DNA of 49,769 nt, from positions 1 to 49,769 of the forward strand of contig CASFRI010000039.1 of assembly GCA_949297055.1 (NCBI GenBank), given 5' to 3'. This DNA comes from an uncultured bacterium. GTDB taxonomy: Bacteria; Bacillota_I; Bacilli_A; RFN20; CAG-826. Both the position numbers and the translations under genes were made by a program. Position 1 is the first letter of the stretch. Each line of letters starts with the position of its first letter. The notes below the pieces were generated by a model. The model was not told the origin of the DNA, searched no databases, and saw nothing but the letters and a program-made list of their open reading frames with translations. Shown piece after piece: positions 26,234 to 35,495 of the stretch.

Positions 26234-27538
26234 TTATTTTTCTAGCTTAGAATTTATGCGATGTTTTCTAATTATTTTCTCTAATTCATATAATTGATAG
26301 AAAAAACCTTCTAACATTTTGACAGGTATACTATTTCCTGATAGCCTCAATATTTTGTCTCTAGGAAATAAAGTTCTACTTTTTCTTTCTTTGAAATTGC
26401 ACTTTTGTAAACGTTCATAATCTTCGTCAGTAAACCCCATAAACAGCAAAGACTCTCGAGGTGTTAAATATCTAAAATGAGCCCTTCCCTTTATTCCTGT
26501 ATCTATGTAGATATTACCTGAATTAGGGTTTCTATCCTGCTTTGTTGTGATCGTTCTAATAAATTGATCTTTAGTTAAATTACCATCTTCATCAATTATT
26601 TTAGGATTTAAATCCCATATTTTTCTTCTAGATGGAGTGTCGTTTGGAACACATTCAACCTCTTCTTGCCATAATTGAGAATTTTTATTGTGAGATACTC
26701 TTAAAAGATCTTCAATTTGTAAACATTTGAAATATTTAGAATTTTTATATTCTTTTACTATGTAAGACTCGTCATCTCCCCAATTTGAAAAAAAACTTTT
26801 AATTTTTTCTCGCAGCAAATCATCGGTACCTACATAAACACTTAACATTAAAAGTCTTGGACGGTTTTGCGGTATACCGTAGTTTTTTGCATTAACAGGA
26901 ATATATTTGCTTTCATAACCAATCGAATTTAATTTGTTTATCCATAAGTTAAAATTATCAAAATGTCTTTTTGAAAGAAGAGTAGGTACATTTTCCATTA
27001 TTAAATATTTTGGCAGTGTTCTTTTGGATTGTTTCATTTCTTCTAAAATTCTACCAACTTGCCACAATAGACTTGATCTACTACCAGAATCGATATCTAT
27101 ACCTTTGTTATATCCGTGAAAAGCGCCTACATTAGACAAGTCTTGGCAAGGAAAGGAATAAGTAAGTAAATCTGTGAATTCAGGCATTTCTTTTCCTTTT
27201 ACTTCATTGATATCTACTAAATTTTTTGTTCTAGTTATTGCAGATAAAATACGTTTAAGCGTAATATCATCATACGTTTTTAAAGATCTTGCATTCATAG
27301 ATGTTTTACCATCATTGCTCAAACTATATTCACTTAATTTTTTAATAATTTCTTCTTTTGGCATTTGCAAAATACTATCTAATATATACTCATCATTATG
27401 AATGGCATCATACGCTACAAAAGCATGAATATCCCACTCACAAGTTGCTTGTACTTCAATATTAATGCCAATATTTTTAAGTGCTCTAGCTTGACTTCCT
27501 ATTCCGCTAAATAGTTCTACTATTTTAATTTTTTTCAT
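26234..27538 (-). CDS. C5-cytosine DNA methyltransferase
   Basis: This 434-residue enzyme has all the core motifs: motif I VELFSGIGSQARAL (SAM binding), motif IV SFPCQDLS with the catalytic Cys131, motif VI MENV (182-184), motif VIII QNRPRLLM, and the C-terminal LTPRESLLFMGF plus GNSIPVKML (motif X; usually GNSVxxP). The target-recognition region (about 225-340) is too variable to name the site. It should methylate host DNA so the linked restriction proteins spare it. It is the last gene of the defence operon, 73 nt after the AIPR gene, with its own strong ribosome site (AAAGGAGG). Confidence 0.96.
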   Translation of the reverse strand: MKKIKIVELFSGIGSQARALKNIGINIEVQATCEWDIHAFVAYDAIHNDEYILDSILQMPKEEIIKKLSEYSLSNDGKTSMNARSLKTYDDITLKRILSAITRTKNLVDINEVKGKEMPEFTDLLTYSFPCQDLSNVGAFHGYNKGIDIDSGSRSSLLWQVGRILEEMKQSKRTLPKYLIMENVPTLLSKRHFDNFNLWINKLNSIGYESKYIPVNAKNYGIPQNRPRLLMLSVYVGTDDLLREKIKSFFSNWGDDESYIVKEYKNSKYFKCLQIEDLLRVSHNKNSQLWQEEVECVPNDTPSRRKIWDLNPKIIDEDGNLTKDQFIRTITTKQDRNPNSGNIYIDTGIKGRAHFRYLTPRESLLFMGFTDEDYERLQKCNFKERKSRTLFPRDKILRLSGNSIPVKMLEGFFYQLYELEKIIRKHRINSKLEK

Positions 27539-27611
27539 ATTAACCTCCTTTCATCAATTTCGCATGCATAAATAAAGGAGTTTTCATTTACACCTTGATT
27601 TAACTATAGTC

Positions 27612-29711
27612 TCAGTCAACTAGAACTCCGGCTTTTTCGAGTTTTTCTCTAATTTTCCATATCCATTGCATTTGCTTAGGTGATGGGATTTTGCCAGTCA
27701 CTTGTATCCTAGATGCTAACTTAAGTAAATCTACCTCTTGATAACTTATAATCCTTCGATTCAAGCCTTCATTAATTAAGCGTTCCCAGTAATCTTTACC
27801 AGCCATAACAATTTCTCTTTCTATATCTAGCTTCTTAGCTAATTTATTTTCCTTAGCATCAGCTTTAGCTTGAGTATCGATTAAATCTTTGTTAATTAAA
27901 TCTTTTATAAACTCTTTTGAAAACTCATATTTTATTTCTCTAAATTTATTCCATGACTCTTCTTTCTTAAATTGTTCCATACCGTTACCGCCAAGTTCTT
28001 GAACAAAGTTGAAAGTCTCATGGGCGATTTTTTCAATTTCAAAATTCAAAGATGGATATAATTCTTGTTTTTTCCATATCATATTATAATCAAGGCAGTA
28101 TCCATCAGGAATCAAAGAAATTAGTTTTGAGATAGCATATGCTACAACACCAGACTTTGTATAGGATTCCGAAATATACCAACTAGCATTTTTTACTATC
28201 TTGTCGGTTGATTTAAATAAAATCGCATAACAAATACAATTTTTGAAAAATTGGTTATTAAAAGCATCAGGCGATTTTTGATATTTATCATCGATTCTTT
28301 CAGCAAAGAAAGACATACATTTTTCTGAACCTTTACTTACTTGGTCAGGCCTTAATAATTCAGCACAAGTATAATATTTCGCCAAATCTTCTTTCTTTAT
28401 AACTTGATTCTTAGGGAACTTTTTCACAAAGTAATCCCTTTCACTCTTTTTTGTGAACTTAAATTGTTCTTGCTCGTATTTACCTCTAGAACGCTCGTAA
28501 TACCACATTGTATTGTTTACAGAATCACCATGTGCTGGAGCTTGAATTGTTTTTGCAAGATTCTCAAATACTCTATGGAAAGGGTGATTTGAAAATAAAT
28601 CGGAATCTTTTACCTTATTTTGGCTATTTGCATACTTAGAAATATTTTGAATCATTGAATCATAATCATCATTTTTTACGACTGTAAGTTTCATGGGCAC
28701 AAAAATATTATCTAATGACATATGGTCTTTAAGAACTGCAGACGTCAATGAAGCTGTAGTTTGGCCTCCATTTATTATTTGTAAGTCCTCCATCGCCAAA
28801 ATGTTATGCCCATCATCGGAAAGATAAACTTTAGATGCAGTGCAAGCAATTCCATTATTATAAGTAAAAAATTTGGTTGGCTCGTTTTTAATTGTTAATC
28901 TAATTCCTTTGTTAATTTTCCCTCTATTGCTTAAGAAAGCACGAACATTACCTTCAAGCAATCTTGAACCATGTTCATAATAAATCTCGTGAAGAAATTT
29001 ACCCGGAACTATAGCTAAATACGCATCATAATCTAAGTTGCCACTCATTTCGGCTTTAATACACGGGATACCATCTAACCCGTATTTTTTTGTTTCAATT
29101 ATGATTGGTTCTCTTTCTTTACCAGATTGATATAACTCATACAAGCGAGAAATAGACCAAATATTTACTTCTACTTTTTTGCCTTGGAATTGTTCGGAAG
29201 GTAATGATTTGATTCTATCGCTTAGTCTTTTATTTGTTACTATAATCAATTTAATTTTATCGATAGATTTATCATCATCTAAATTTATGTAATCAATATG
29301 CATTCTTCTTCCTATGTCGTTACCAATTGAAAGAAGAGAATCAGTTACATCAAAATATTGATTCAATTTATTGTCATATGCTTCGTCTAAAAAATTTATC
29401 ATTCGTTGCTTTGATTGTTCAATTTGCGTTTTTGTGAGAACGGTATTTAAATCATCAACGAAATCGTTGCTAACCAAAACTATTGATTTATCAGATTCGT
29501 CAAATGCATAGGCATCAAACGACATTATTCGCCCATTTCGGCATCTTTTTTGTATTGGAGTAATTTGTGGATCACTAATCTCCCCCATAGAGCTTAAACG
29601 GCTTAGAATATCAGTCAAGAAATAATCGTCAGGAGTTGTACCGTCAATTTGAGCATTAATTCTTATATCATCTAAAAATTCAGTTTCGAATTCTTCAAAT
29701 GTTTGTTCCAT
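27612..29711 (-). CDS. AIPR (abortive infection phage resistance) protein
   Basis: This 699-residue protein matches the AIPR family. The N-terminus (about 60-90) has FDAYAFDESDKSIVLVSNDF, similar to the degenerate Mrr-like restriction fold at the start of AIPR proteins. The central signature lies around 250-320: RLLEGNVRAFLSNRGKINKG, FFTYNNGIACTASKV and LQIINGGQTTASL. AIPR proteins are found in abortive-infection and restriction-linked operons. The exact reaction is not known; a nuclease or NTP-dependent function is assumed. It begins 3 nt after the DUF4420 gene with a good ribosome site (GGAGG). Confidence 0.92.
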   Translation of the reverse strand: MEQTFEEFETEFLDDIRINAQIDGTTPDDYFLTDILSRLSSMGEISDPQITPIQKRCRNGRIMSFDAYAFDESDKSIVLVSNDFVDDLNTVLTKTQIEQSKQRMINFLDEAYDNKLNQYFDVTDSLLSIGNDIGRRMHIDYINLDDDKSIDKIKLIIVTNKRLSDRIKSLPSEQFQGKKVEVNIWSISRLYELYQSGKEREPIIIETKKYGLDGIPCIKAEMSGNLDYDAYLAIVPGKFLHEIYYEHGSRLLEGNVRAFLSNRGKINKGIRLTIKNEPTKFFTYNNGIACTASKVYLSDDGHNILAMEDLQIINGGQTTASLTSAVLKDHMSLDNIFVPMKLTVVKNDDYDSMIQNISKYANSQNKVKDSDLFSNHPFHRVFENLAKTIQAPAHGDSVNNTMWYYERSRGKYEQEQFKFTKKSERDYFVKKFPKNQVIKKEDLAKYYTCAELLRPDQVSKGSEKCMSFFAERIDDKYQKSPDAFNNQFFKNCICYAILFKSTDKIVKNASWYISESYTKSGVVAYAISKLISLIPDGYCLDYNMIWKKQELYPSLNFEIEKIAHETFNFVQELGGNGMEQFKKEESWNKFREIKYEFSKEFIKDLINKDLIDTQAKADAKENKLAKKLDIEREIVMAGKDYWERLINEGLNRRIISYQEVDLLKLASRIQVTGKIPSPKQMQWIWKIREKLEKAGVLVD

Positions 29712-29714
29712 AAC

Positions 29715-30629
29715 CTAATCCTCCATATATTTTTCGATAAGCGATATCAAAATATCGTATTGCACTTTGTTAATTTCCTTAGGCAAAGTGTTTGCTTTAA
29801 TTCGAGGAAAATCTTTGTTTACTAAATACTTTTCAACCTTTACAAAGTTATACACGTAATTATCATAAATTTCATTGAAAGAATATCCGGCTTGCTTTAG
29901 CTTATTAAAAAATAAATCTCTATCAATTTCATAAGTTAATGTACTTGAAATATTAGAAACTAGTTTATTTAATGATATTCCCGAAAAATTTGGACTCATC
30001 TTTTCAAAGAAATAAACTATTAAATGACCATCAAGTTCAGAATCTAATTGCTCTAGAGAAGAAATTGAAACTGAATTTTTGAATGAATTGATTGATTTTA
30101 TTTCATACCACTCATTTTTATATGAAAAGTCTTTATGTGTTGGTTCTGGTCCACTCCATGCGTTTAAGCTATTTGTTATACCATAAGTTTTAAATGCGTA
30201 TTTTTCTAAAAACAAAAGTTCGCCGATTAATCCTAAAACTTCATTTTCTGACAAAGTTTTATTACTAATTGAAAACATTTTTTTCCATTGATTAAACCTA
30301 TTTACAATCTCTTTATATGCATCATCACCACTATAATTTTGGGTTTCATTTATCATATCTACACAAAAATGATAAAACAAAGATAGATTCTCGTTAGAAT
30401 TAAACGAAAACAAAATCGAATTATATCTGCTTGTTTTAACCTGCTTTACCTCTATTAAATTGGTACCTAACACCTTTATTGGAGAAAAAACACCATTAAA
30501 CCTCAGTGTTGCAAAATTTTGATCGTTCTTCCCCAAATATAATTCTAAAGGGTGCGAATCATTAACTCTTAAGTATTGCGATGGCTCTTTTATAGATTCA
30601 ATTTTCTCTTTAACTTCATCGTGTTTCAT
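29715..30629 (-). CDS. PD-(D/E)XK motif protein (DUF4420)
   Basis: This 304-residue protein fits the DUF4420 family. It has the conserved helix LSENEVLGLIGELLFLEKYA with the motif Glu, then about 25 residues later WSGPEPTHKDF (motif Asp) and WYEIKS (E-x-K), which together give a PD-(D/E)XK endonuclease site. DUF4420 proteins occur next to Z1 ATPases and MORC/MutL-like ATPases in restriction-like operons. It is the best candidate for the DNA-cutting subunit. I chose the ATG at 30629 because GAGGA lies 6 nt before it; the ATG two codons earlier has no spacing. It begins 2 nt after the Z1 gene. Confidence 0.88.
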   Translation of the reverse strand: MKHDEVKEKIESIKEPSQYLRVNDSHPLELYLGKNDQNFATLRFNGVFSPIKVLGTNLIEVKQVKTSRYNSILFSFNSNENLSLFYHFCVDMINETQNYSGDDAYKEIVNRFNQWKKMFSISNKTLSENEVLGLIGELLFLEKYAFKTYGITNSLNAWSGPEPTHKDFSYKNEWYEIKSINSFKNSVSISSLEQLDSELDGHLIVYFFEKMSPNFSGISLNKLVSNISSTLTYEIDRDLFFNKLKQAGYSFNEIYDNYVYNFVKVEKYLVNKDFPRIKANTLPKEINKVQYDILISLIEKYMED

Positions 30630-30631
30630 AA

Positions 30632-33418
30632 TCATTCCTCATCACATTCATCGGTGTGCTCCATATCAAAGTAATTAACAGTTTTATTAACTGTGTACAT
30701 CGTAGTTTTTAAAGACACATTATCTTTTTGTGGAAAACCAATACTGTAACCAACTACATATGGATATTTCCTATTATCCAGTTCCATTCGAAGCTTAATC
30801 ATATCTCTAAAGTCTTCGCTCGCTTCTTTATCGGAGGTAAAGTATTCTTCATCCAATTCTTCGGGAAGCGAAGGTTTTATAAAATATATAATCAGTAAAG
30901 GGTTTCTACCTTTTATCAAATAATCTTGAGCTTTTGTGTTTGTTAGTGGGACCTGTTCTTCAGAAATACCATACTTTGTATCGGTTCTACCACCCAGTCT
31001 TAATCTACTTTTACTCATTCGTATATCGTTGTCACGAACATCAAACTGTCTACTAACTAATGGAATATCAATTTCAAGTTTAGGAAATGTAAATCTATAT
31101 TGGTTAATTACACCATTAATAGTAGGCTTACCACCAATAACTAAAACATCAAAACTATTTAAGTCTTCTTTATTTTTTCTCATGAAATCGATAATTTGCT
31201 TTTTATCGAAATATATCTCTCCAGTTTGAGAAATATTAAGTGATTCTAACAATTTGAAAATAGATGAAAAAGAAACGTTTCTAAAATATGGGTGCTGAGT
31301 AATATTAAAATCTCTTTGACTTAATTTTAAAGAATCAAAAAACTCCAATGTACTATTGATATTTTTCTCAACTAAATTTAAATCACGTAAAATATAAGGA
31401 GTTTCGAATAATCCGCCCCAAAAAGATTTTCTAATACATTTGTTGATAGTATTTCTCATTTTGTTTGGAGCTGTTATGCCCAATTCAATAGAATCATTTC
31501 TTACGCGAATACCAAAATCTTCTGGCTTTCTGTTTTCTAAGCCCATTGTTTTTATATCGCGTTTCAATGCTTCGATAGATTCGAAAATATATTTGTAATA
31601 ACTATATGAAGTATTAGTAAGCCAAATTCTACACAAATCTGCATACCCATCTCTATATCCAAACCATCTCCCCATTTGCATTAGCACATCAAAAGTAGAG
31701 GTGTTTCTATAAAAATAGCTAATCATTAATCCTTCTAAAGTGAGGCCTCTAGATAAAGCAAGACCGCCTACAGCAATAACTCTTAATCCTTCTTTGTTTT
31801 CATCATAATTAAGTTTAGTTGCGTTTTTTCCCGAATTAATAACTACTATTTTTATTTTTGAAATTGAATCATAAAGATGTGCAAAAACGTTGTCCCATGT
31901 AATTGAATTGCCCTCTTTGCTAAGAGAGCCGTATTGTTCTTCGAAAGTCGTTTTTAAAGACAAAATAATTTTATTTTTCAATGATTGTCTAGGTTGTAGT
32001 TTGTGCGTTTGTTTTACTGTACGCTTAACATTGTTAAAATAGGTTTCAACTAGATCTTTAATTTTTGATTGAACAAGCTTAAATCGAGACATATTCACAA
32101 GCATTGAACGATGTGTGTTTTTGTCAACATCTCTAATGTCTCTAATTGCATTAGCAATAAGAAATGTTCTTATCGAATAGTAGAGAGAATCGAAAAGAGT
32201 TTCACCGTCCCATTCTTTTTTATGCTTCATTGGAAAAATGTTTTCGTTAGCATCCGTAATAAATTGAATATTTTCATTAATGTCAACAAAATATTTTTTA
32301 GGACCGCAATAATTACTTGGTGACTTTAATGCATATATAAAATCCCTTGGAAATAAATCGTCTTTTAGCATCTCATCTTCTTTATCATAACTAATGAAAA
32401 CATTCGCAAATGGCGTTGCTGTAAATCCAACATAGCTGCTTCTGGTAAATAACGATAATAAATTCCTTATTAATCTATTAATCTTTGTAGGATCGTTTTC
32501 TGGTTTATTAGTATTTATAGAAGCGTTATCGGCCTCATCATCAATTATCAATGCAGGATAGTCTATCTTTTGATGATTAATAGTAGTATTAATATTTTTC
32601 AATGAAGAATAAACTTTTTGGAGTACACTTACATTTTTCTTTATAACAAAAATCATAGGTTCTGAGGAATAGTTACTTAACTTATAAGTGGTATTTTGAT
32701 TATCATTTCCAACAAAATCCTTATTCCTACTTGTAAAGGACTTGGGGGTTGGATCGCCACGACCAACGCCAACATCACAGCTATGTACGCTGTCATAACC
32801 AATAAATCCTTCTTCAACTCTCTGTTGAGTTTGTTTACGTAGACTTTCAATAGTGCCAGTTAAAATGAATATGACTTTATATCCGGCATCCGCAGCTTTT
32901 GTAATTAAACCAAGATAATTTGATGTCTTTCCTGATTGGACATCACCAACAACTAATCCTCGGATCGAAAAGGCATCTTCGCTATATGGTTCCCCTAAAT
33001 ACGACATTAAGTTATATAGGGTGTTATCTTCTAAAGTCTTAACAACTTCAACTGGAAAATGTTTATAAGTAAGTAAATAACTTTTGTATCTATCCCAAAA
33101 ATATGTTTTCGAATTATCTGATTGCAACCATTCTTTATACCAATCGTAATTATGATTATAATTTCCTAAGATCACATCGCCTTCTTCTTGATATACGGAA
33201 TAAATTGATTTAATTTTCTTTATAACTTCATTTTTTTCGTTAGGACCAAGTATAATTTGTTCACCAATCTCATTTTTAAATCTATTTTCAGTCTTTTCAA
33301 TGGAATCATTTATAAAATCGTCTGTAACAACAAAATTGGGATTATTGAAAACTTTTACTTTTTTGTATGCCCCAAAATCATCTATGTAAATGCCGAAAAT
33401 TTCATGCCTATCTTTCAT
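30632..33418 (-). CDS. Z1-domain SF2-like ATPase
   Basis: This 928-residue protein has a Walker A GDVQSGKTSNYLGL (about residue 160), a DExD-type IIDDEADNAS (about 290), a motif III-like GFTATPFANVF (about 335) and in the second half the Z1 signature GGLALSRGLTLEGL with QMGRWFGYR (about 550-590), the arginine-containing motif VI. Z1 proteins are found only in bacterial defence contexts with a MORC/MutL-like ATPase; they are thought to act as nucleic-acid translocases. The ATG at 33418 has GAGGAG 8 nt away; the ORF's first codon is TTG without spacing. It overlaps the upstream gene by 11 nt. Confidence 0.92.
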   Translation of the reverse strand: MKDRHEIFGIYIDDFGAYKKVKVFNNPNFVVTDDFINDSIEKTENRFKNEIGEQIILGPNEKNEVIKKIKSIYSVYQEEGDVILGNYNHNYDWYKEWLQSDNSKTYFWDRYKSYLLTYKHFPVEVVKTLEDNTLYNLMSYLGEPYSEDAFSIRGLVVGDVQSGKTSNYLGLITKAADAGYKVIFILTGTIESLRKQTQQRVEEGFIGYDSVHSCDVGVGRGDPTPKSFTSRNKDFVGNDNQNTTYKLSNYSSEPMIFVIKKNVSVLQKVYSSLKNINTTINHQKIDYPALIIDDEADNASINTNKPENDPTKINRLIRNLLSLFTRSSYVGFTATPFANVFISYDKEDEMLKDDLFPRDFIYALKSPSNYCGPKKYFVDINENIQFITDANENIFPMKHKKEWDGETLFDSLYYSIRTFLIANAIRDIRDVDKNTHRSMLVNMSRFKLVQSKIKDLVETYFNNVKRTVKQTHKLQPRQSLKNKIILSLKTTFEEQYGSLSKEGNSITWDNVFAHLYDSISKIKIVVINSGKNATKLNYDENKEGLRVIAVGGLALSRGLTLEGLMISYFYRNTSTFDVLMQMGRWFGYRDGYADLCRIWLTNTSYSYYKYIFESIEALKRDIKTMGLENRKPEDFGIRVRNDSIELGITAPNKMRNTINKCIRKSFWGGLFETPYILRDLNLVEKNINSTLEFFDSLKLSQRDFNITQHPYFRNVSFSSIFKLLESLNISQTGEIYFDKKQIIDFMRKNKEDLNSFDVLVIGGKPTINGVINQYRFTFPKLEIDIPLVSRQFDVRDNDIRMSKSRLRLGGRTDTKYGISEEQVPLTNTKAQDYLIKGRNPLLIIYFIKPSLPEELDEEYFTSDKEASEDFRDMIKLRMELDNRKYPYVVGYSIGFPQKDNVSLKTTMYTVNKTVNYFDMEHTDECDEE

Positions 33419-34889
33419 CGTCAATTCTCCTCTTTACTAAATTTAATATTGTTTCATCGTCAAAAGGCTCATAGGTTTTTAAAACGTTAAAAACATCTTC
33501 GTCAGACTTTCGTAAAAGATTTTTGAGTCGTTTAAATTGATTTATTCCTTCAATAACAATACTGTCCAGCCCTTCCTGTTCCACACTTTTTCCTACAGCG
33601 CGATTGCACATTGAATTAAAAATATCATCATATGGCAATGATGAAGAAACGATATCTAGTAAATGCAATATTTTACTTTTTTCACCATCACCAAAATCAT
33701 CTATAAAATTTTTAATAAACTCCGAATCATTGTTGATGAAAAAAATCTCTTTATTTTCCCTATTTAAACCTTTGTTCCAAATTTTGTTGTTGTCTTTTTC
33801 TAAAGTTAATTTAGCTCTTTTTTCACTTTTAGCTCTAGATTTACTTCTAACATTACTAACAACTTTCTTTAAACTAGCCAAAAGGGCTTTTGGAATATTT
33901 GCATTTTGCTTTTTAATATCAATATCCCATTCCTCATCTAACGTATTAGGAATGTCAACTTTTATACGACCATATTTATACAATTCTGAATTTATATTTG
34001 CAGAAGCTAATCTAAACCATGTCCCATAAATAATAAGTCTATTATTTCTATAAATATAAAACCCTTGACCATTTCGTAGTAAATCATCACCGCCCATTTT
34101 ATCAATATCTTCATTGGTTAAATCATTCATATGTGGCAAAATAAACGGTTGAATTTTGATATCAGATTCAAGGTAATTGATTATGCTAGGCTTTTGAGAG
34201 TCTGTTTTAGGATTATCTTCCAAAAAAGGATCACAACCTTTGACTTTGTCATCATTAATATATATTTTTAAGGGGTTAAATGAATTGTTAATGAATCTAT
34301 GAAATACCAAAGATAAGTGCTTTTCTGCGTCTTCTACTTCCTCCGAAATAGCTTCAAATACTTTCCCATTTGACTTTCGATAAAGAATATCAAAATCTTC
34401 CCAAATCACCAATGTTCCTTGCTTGCTGTTTTTTATGATATTTACCTGCGGAAGATCATCAATCTCTGTTTTCTCTAATTCTAAACAATCCCATGTTTTA
34501 TTTTTCAACACACAGTCTAAATCCCACGAAAAAGCTGATAAGCAATTATCTTTTTTGGAAACAACTGTTAACTTTCGACATTGTGATAATGAGGCTGATT
34601 TTAAGCCTAAACCAAATCTTCCTAAATCTAAAGTACCATACTCAATTCTATCTGAGCCATATTTCATAGCATTCAGCAATTCATCTCTACTCATACCTTC
34701 GCCATTATCAAAAAAGGTAATGAATAACTCTTCTGAATTGATAGGTGTATAAATACGAATCTCAGAAGCATTTGCCGAAATAGAATTATCAATAATATCA
34801 GCAAAAGCTGTTTTAAAGCTATAACCAATGGATCGCATTGAGTTCATCAGAACGTTAGGTGATGGATTATTCAATATGCGCTTAGCCAT
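33408..34889 (-). CDS. MORC/MutL-like GHKL ATPase
   Basis: This 493-residue protein begins with a GHKL ATPase domain: ADIIDNSISA (N box, Asp31, Asn35), FFDNGEGMSRDEL (G1) and GRFGLGLKSAS (G2). This is the layout of the prokaryotic MORC/MutL-like group linked to restriction systems. A GHKL-linked S5-like part (about 150-320) and a charged helical C-terminus follow. Such ATPases close like a clamp on DNA upon ATP binding; in this operon it could load or signal to the Z1 ATPase and the nuclease. Start chosen at ATG 34889, 6 nt after GAGGTG; the first in-frame codon of the longer frame is GTG inside the ribosome site. It is transcribed just after the XRE regulator. Confidence 0.92.
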   Translation of the reverse strand: MAKRILNNPSPNVLMNSMRSIGYSFKTAFADIIDNSISANASEIRIYTPINSEELFITFFDNGEGMSRDELLNAMKYGSDRIEYGTLDLGRFGLGLKSASLSQCRKLTVVSKKDNCLSAFSWDLDCVLKNKTWDCLELEKTEIDDLPQVNIIKNSKQGTLVIWEDFDILYRKSNGKVFEAISEEVEDAEKHLSLVFHRFINNSFNPLKIYINDDKVKGCDPFLEDNPKTDSQKPSIINYLESDIKIQPFILPHMNDLTNEDIDKMGGDDLLRNGQGFYIYRNNRLIIYGTWFRLASANINSELYKYGRIKVDIPNTLDEEWDIDIKKQNANIPKALLASLKKVVSNVRSKSRAKSEKRAKLTLEKDNNKIWNKGLNRENKEIFFINNDSEFIKNFIDDFGDGEKSKILHLLDIVSSSLPYDDIFNSMCNRAVGKSVEQEGLDSIVIEGINQFKRLKNLLRKSDEDVFNVLKTYEPFDDETILNLVKRRIDDER

Positions 34890-34906
34890 TATCTTCACCT
34901 CTTTTA

Positions 34907-35101
34907 TTAATCATCTAATTTCATGCCTATCTCATCAAAGAGAGCGACAAGTTTCTTTTTGGTATCCATAGTTGGTTCAAACCTACCCGTTTCCCATCTA
35001 CAAACGGAAACATAACTAACATTTAATATCTTAGCTAGTTCCTCTTGCGTTAAGCATTTTCTTTCGCGGCATTCTCTAATCTTTTTAGCATAATCAAACA
35101 T
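34907..35101 (-). CDS. XRE-family regulator of the defence operon
   Basis: This 64-residue protein is a single Cro/C1-type helix-turn-helix: RECRERKCLTQEELAKILNV, SYVSVCRWETGRFEPT. It is the first gene of the operon, 17 nt before the MORC-like ATPase, and likely controls it, as control (C) proteins do in restriction-modification systems. A direct-repeat cluster (35198-35242) 100-140 nt upstream is a candidate binding site. The ribosome site is weak. Confidence 0.93.
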   Translation of the reverse strand: MFDYAKKIRECRERKCLTQEELAKILNVSYVSVCRWETGRFEPTMDTKKKLVALFDEIGMKLDD

Positions 35102-35197
35102 ATGGTCATCTCAAATGGTTATCAGTAGTTTAACATAAACAAGGTTTAATTTCGATATTTTCATAGAACTTTTACAGCATTTTTTCTCAAAAAGAAT

Positions 35198-35242
35198 AAA
35201 AAGTTTTGTATTACAAAAAGTTTATTGTGGTATAAAAAGTTT
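35198..35242. repeat. Three AAAAAGTTT direct repeats upstream of the XRE gene
   Basis: AAAAAGTTT occurs at 35198, 35215 and 35234, spaced 17 and 19 nt apart, all in the same direction. The spacing near two helical turns suggests operator sites for the XRE regulator or a co-regulator. Low-complexity AT-rich DNA makes chance repeats possible. Confidence 0.5.
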
Positions 35243-35407
35243 TTATTGTAAAATCACGAGCTAAAACTTCATTGTTAGAGAATAGGATGGTAAGTCGCTT
35301 ATGCTCAATTTATGTTAAATATATGCTAATTTTCGCTAATTTAGGCGCAAAAAAAGTTTGAATAGCCATTTCTAGCGTATCAAACCATTGCTTTCAATAT
35401 GTGTGTG

Positions 35408-35467
35408 AATCACTTAATTGATACAAATAGGCTAAAAAGCCATAGGTGTAATCATTAAATTGATACA
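35408..35467. repeat. Two imperfect 18-nt repeats, 42 nt apart
   Basis: AATCACTTAATTGATACA (35408-35425) and AATCATTAAATTGATACA (35450-35467) differ at two positions. Each is itself an imperfect inverted repeat (ATCA ... TGAT, extended outward by GTGT / ACAC), and they flank a GGCT/AGCC hairpin. They could be binding sites or recombination remnants. Confidence 0.55.
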
Positions 35468-35495
35468 CTTGGTGGAAGATAAATTGTTTTTATGA

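Larger units (their letters stand above)
35102..35495. other. 394-nt AT-rich intergenic region upstream of the defence operon
   Basis: This gap between the XRE gene and the GmrSD-type gene has no open frame of note. It holds three AAAAAGTTT direct repeats (35198-35242), two related 18-nt repeats (35408-35425, 35450-35467) and a GGCT/AGCC hairpin (35430-35441). No canonical promoter for the XRE gene is obvious. Confidence 0.6.
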
